The notes under the pieces: generated by a model
Told to the model about the DNA's origin: nothing
The model's input: only the letters and a program-made list of their open reading frames with translations
The model's database searches: none
Shown: positions 5,801-9,052 of the stretch, piece by piece
How positions within the stretch are numbered: the first letter of the stretch is position 1
Layout of the letters: the number at the start of each line of letters is the position of its first letter
Position numbers and translations under genes: made by a program
NCBI GenBank assembly: GCA_021204545.1
Contig: JAJPZF010000178.1
Location: 1 to 9,052, forward strand
Origin: Prevotellaceae bacterium
GTDB taxonomy: Bacteria; Bacteroidota; Bacteroidia; Bacteroidales; Bacteroidaceae
Reading direction: 5' to 3'
Length of the DNA stretch: 9,052 bases

Positions 5801-6643
5801 ATCAATGGTCTGATAGCGAAGCTGATAACCAACTACATGAAGAAGTACAAGGAACTTGACGCGGAGCAGCGTCGCAAGAAGTTCGCCATCACCATAGGCG
5901 ACGAGCTGCCGAGCGGCATCCTTCAGATAGCGAAGGTCTATGTGGCTAAGAAGCGTAAGATAGGCGTGGGCGACAAGATGGCAGGTCGTCACGGCAACAA
6001 GGGCATTGTGAGCAAGGTGGTGCGCCAGGAGGACATGCCGTTCCTTGCTGACGGCACACCCGTCGATGTCGTGCTTAACCCGCTTGGCGTGCCCTCGCGC
6101 ATGAACATCGGGCAGATATTCGAGACAGTGCTTGGCGCTGCGGGCCGTGCGTTGGGCGTAAGGTTCTCCACCCCCATTTTCGACGGTGCGCACATGGAAG
6201 ACCTCAACGAGTGGACCGACAAGGCAGGGTTGCCCCGCTACTGTTCCACACAGCTCTACGACGGGGCGACAGGCGAGCCGTTCGACCAGCTTGCCACCGT
6301 AGGCGTAGCCTATATGCTTAAGCTGGGTCACATGGTGGAGGACAAGATGCACGCGCGCTCCATTGGCCCGTACTCCCTCATCACGCAGCAGCCCCTTGGC
6401 GGCAAGGCACAGTTTGGCGGTCAGCGTTTCGGAGAGATGGAGGTGTGGGCGCTTGAGGCGTTCGGCGCATCGCATGTGCTTCAGGAGATACTGACGGTGA
6501 AGTCGGACGATGTCGCTGGCAGGAGCAAGACGTACGAGGCTATAGTCAAGGGCGAGCCGATGCCCACTCCCGGCATACCCGAGTCGTTGAACGTGCTGCT
6601 TCACGAGCTGAAGGGTCTTGGACTGAGTGTTACTCTTGACTAA
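2828..6643 (+). CDS. rpoB: DNA-directed RNA polymerase subunit beta
   Basis: A 1271-residue protein, the size expected for Bacteroidota RpoB. Conserved landmarks are in order: the rifampicin-pocket segment [20 protein letters not shown] (473-492) and [15 protein letters not shown] after it; [19 protein letters not shown] (773-791) with the acidic pair E781/D782; [12 protein letters not shown] (1048-1059) with K1050 and K1058, equivalent to E. coli K1065 and K1073 at the active site; and the C-terminal [20 protein letters not shown] (1191-1210). Residues equivalent to E. coli Q513, D516, H526 and S531 (Q475, D478, H488, S493) are the usual sensitive-type ones, so no common rifampicin-resistance change is seen. 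Beta forms one pincer of the polymerase and half of the catalytic cleft. The start follows an A-rich leader without Shine-Dalgarno; MAAKKSK-RVNFA is a typical opening. rpoC follows after 23 bases. Confidence 0.99.
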   Translation: MAAKKSKGDRVNFATVKNPIPYPDFLEVQLKSFNDFLQLDTPPEERKNDGLYKVFSENFPIADTRNNFVLEFLDYYIDPPRYSIEECLERGYTYAVPLKAKLKLYCTDPDHEDFDTVVQDVFLGSIPYMTPQGTFVINGAERVVVSQLHRSPGVFFGSSVHTNGTQLYSARIIPFKGSWVEFATDINNVMYAYIDRKKKLPVTTLLRAIGFETDKDILEIFDLVREVPASRESLDEYKGQKLAARVLKSWIEDFVDEDTGEVVSIERNEVLLERETELTDETIAQVVESGVETVLLHKDDANTSDYKIIFNTLQKDTSNSEKEAVTYIYRQLRNADPADDSSAREVINNLFFSEKRYDLGDVGRYRINRKLGLTTDPKVRVLTKEDIIEIIKYLIQLINSKANVDDIDHLSNRRVRTVGEQLANQFSIGLARMSRTIRERMNVRDNEVFSPTELVNAKTISSVINSFFGTNALSQFMDQTNPLAEVTHKRRLSALGPGGLSRERAGFEVRDVHYTHYGRLCPIESPEGPNIGLISSLCVFAKINALGFIETPYRKVKDAVVDLSDEGVEYLTAEEEEGQIIGQGNAPLRDDGTFVRSKVKCRQDDNYPVVPPSEVNLMDVAPQQIASIAASLIPFLEHDDAHRALMGSNMMRQAVPLLRTEAPIVGTGIEKQVCEDSRTMIKAEGDGVVDYVDATTLRILYDRSEEEEFVSFESALKEYRIPKFRRTNQNMAIDLRPICNKGDRVRKGQILTEGYSTAGGELALGKNLLVAYMPWKGYNYEDAIVLNERVVREDILTSVHVEEFSLEVRETKRGVEELTSDIPNVSEDATKDLDENGIIRIGARVVPGDILIGKITPKGESDPSPEEKLLRAIFGDKAGDVKDASLKASPSLTGIIIDKKLFSRAIKTRAAKLADKPRLAAIDEAFHDETAALKAILIDKLLELTRGKRSKGVKDYMGVEVIPSGHRFSGSALDGLDFAAVQISGWTANGHINGLIAKLITNYMKKYKELDAEQRRKKFAITIGDELPSGILQIAKVYVAKKRKIGVGDKMAGRHGNKGIVSKVVRQEDMPFLADGTPVDVVLNPLGVPSRMNIGQIFETVLGAAGRALGVRFSTPIFDGAHMEDLNEWTDKAGLPRYCSTQLYDGATGEPFDQLATVGVAYMLKLGHMVEDKMHARSIGPYSLITQQPLGGKAQFGGQRFGEMEVWALEAFGASHVLQEILTVKSDDVAGRSKTYEAIVKGEPMPTPGIPESLNVLLHELKGLGLSVTLD

Positions 6644-6666
6644 ACGTATAAAAGAGGATTGGAATT

Positions 6667-9052
<2,386 letters not shown>

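Overview
The window is the conserved L11/L10-RNA polymerase operon (the beta operon) of a Bacteroidota bacterium. All genes are on the + strand in the order nusG (last nine codons only), rplK, rplA, rplJ, rplL, rpoB, rpoC (truncated by the window end). Protein sequence features point to Bacteroidales, perhaps near Prevotellaceae: a 1271-residue RpoB, the RpoB segment [20 protein letters not shown], the RpoC start [13 protein letters not shown], and A-rich leaders mostly lacking Shine-Dalgarno sequences. The lineage call rests on remembered family sequences, not on a search. The coding DNA is fairly GC-rich, with AAG preferred over AAA and unusually frequent ATA isoleucine codons.

Layout: 1-31 nusG tail; 32-100 short leader with small hairpins; 101-541 rplK (L11); 562-1260 rplA (L1); 1276-1800 rplJ (L10); 1801-1869 A/C-rich, apparently unstructured leader; 1870-2247 rplL (L7/L12); 2248-2827 a 580-base spacer; 2828-6643 rpoB; 6667-9052 rpoC, 5' part. 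The ribosomal genes build the L11/L1 side of the large subunit: L11 and the L10-L7/L12 stalk form the factor-binding GTPase-associated region, and L1 forms the mobile stalk at the E site. rpoB and rpoC encode the two catalytic subunits of RNA polymerase. The genes are closely spaced and probably co-transcribed.

The part that is not ordinary is the rplL-rpoB spacer. It begins with two terminator-like hairpins (2255-2280 and 2285-2320). A block at about 2368-2788 follows that is almost entirely made of inverted repeats: a 9-bp stem at 2428-2447, a 12-bp stem at 2518-2570, a 9-bp stem at 2592-2620 and several smaller ones. The hexamer RTAGCC, which resembles the GTAG signature of REP elements, occurs three times on the + strand in the left half and four times on the - strand in the right half. 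The block is bounded by imperfect terminal inverted repeats and carries a 34-bp direct repeat. It looks like a composite REP/BIME-like or MITE-like element lodged inside an essential operon, where it would be transcribed and could affect the ratio of ribosomal protein to polymerase mRNA. The ORFs crossing this block look spurious. The rest of the window is standard housekeeping sequence.
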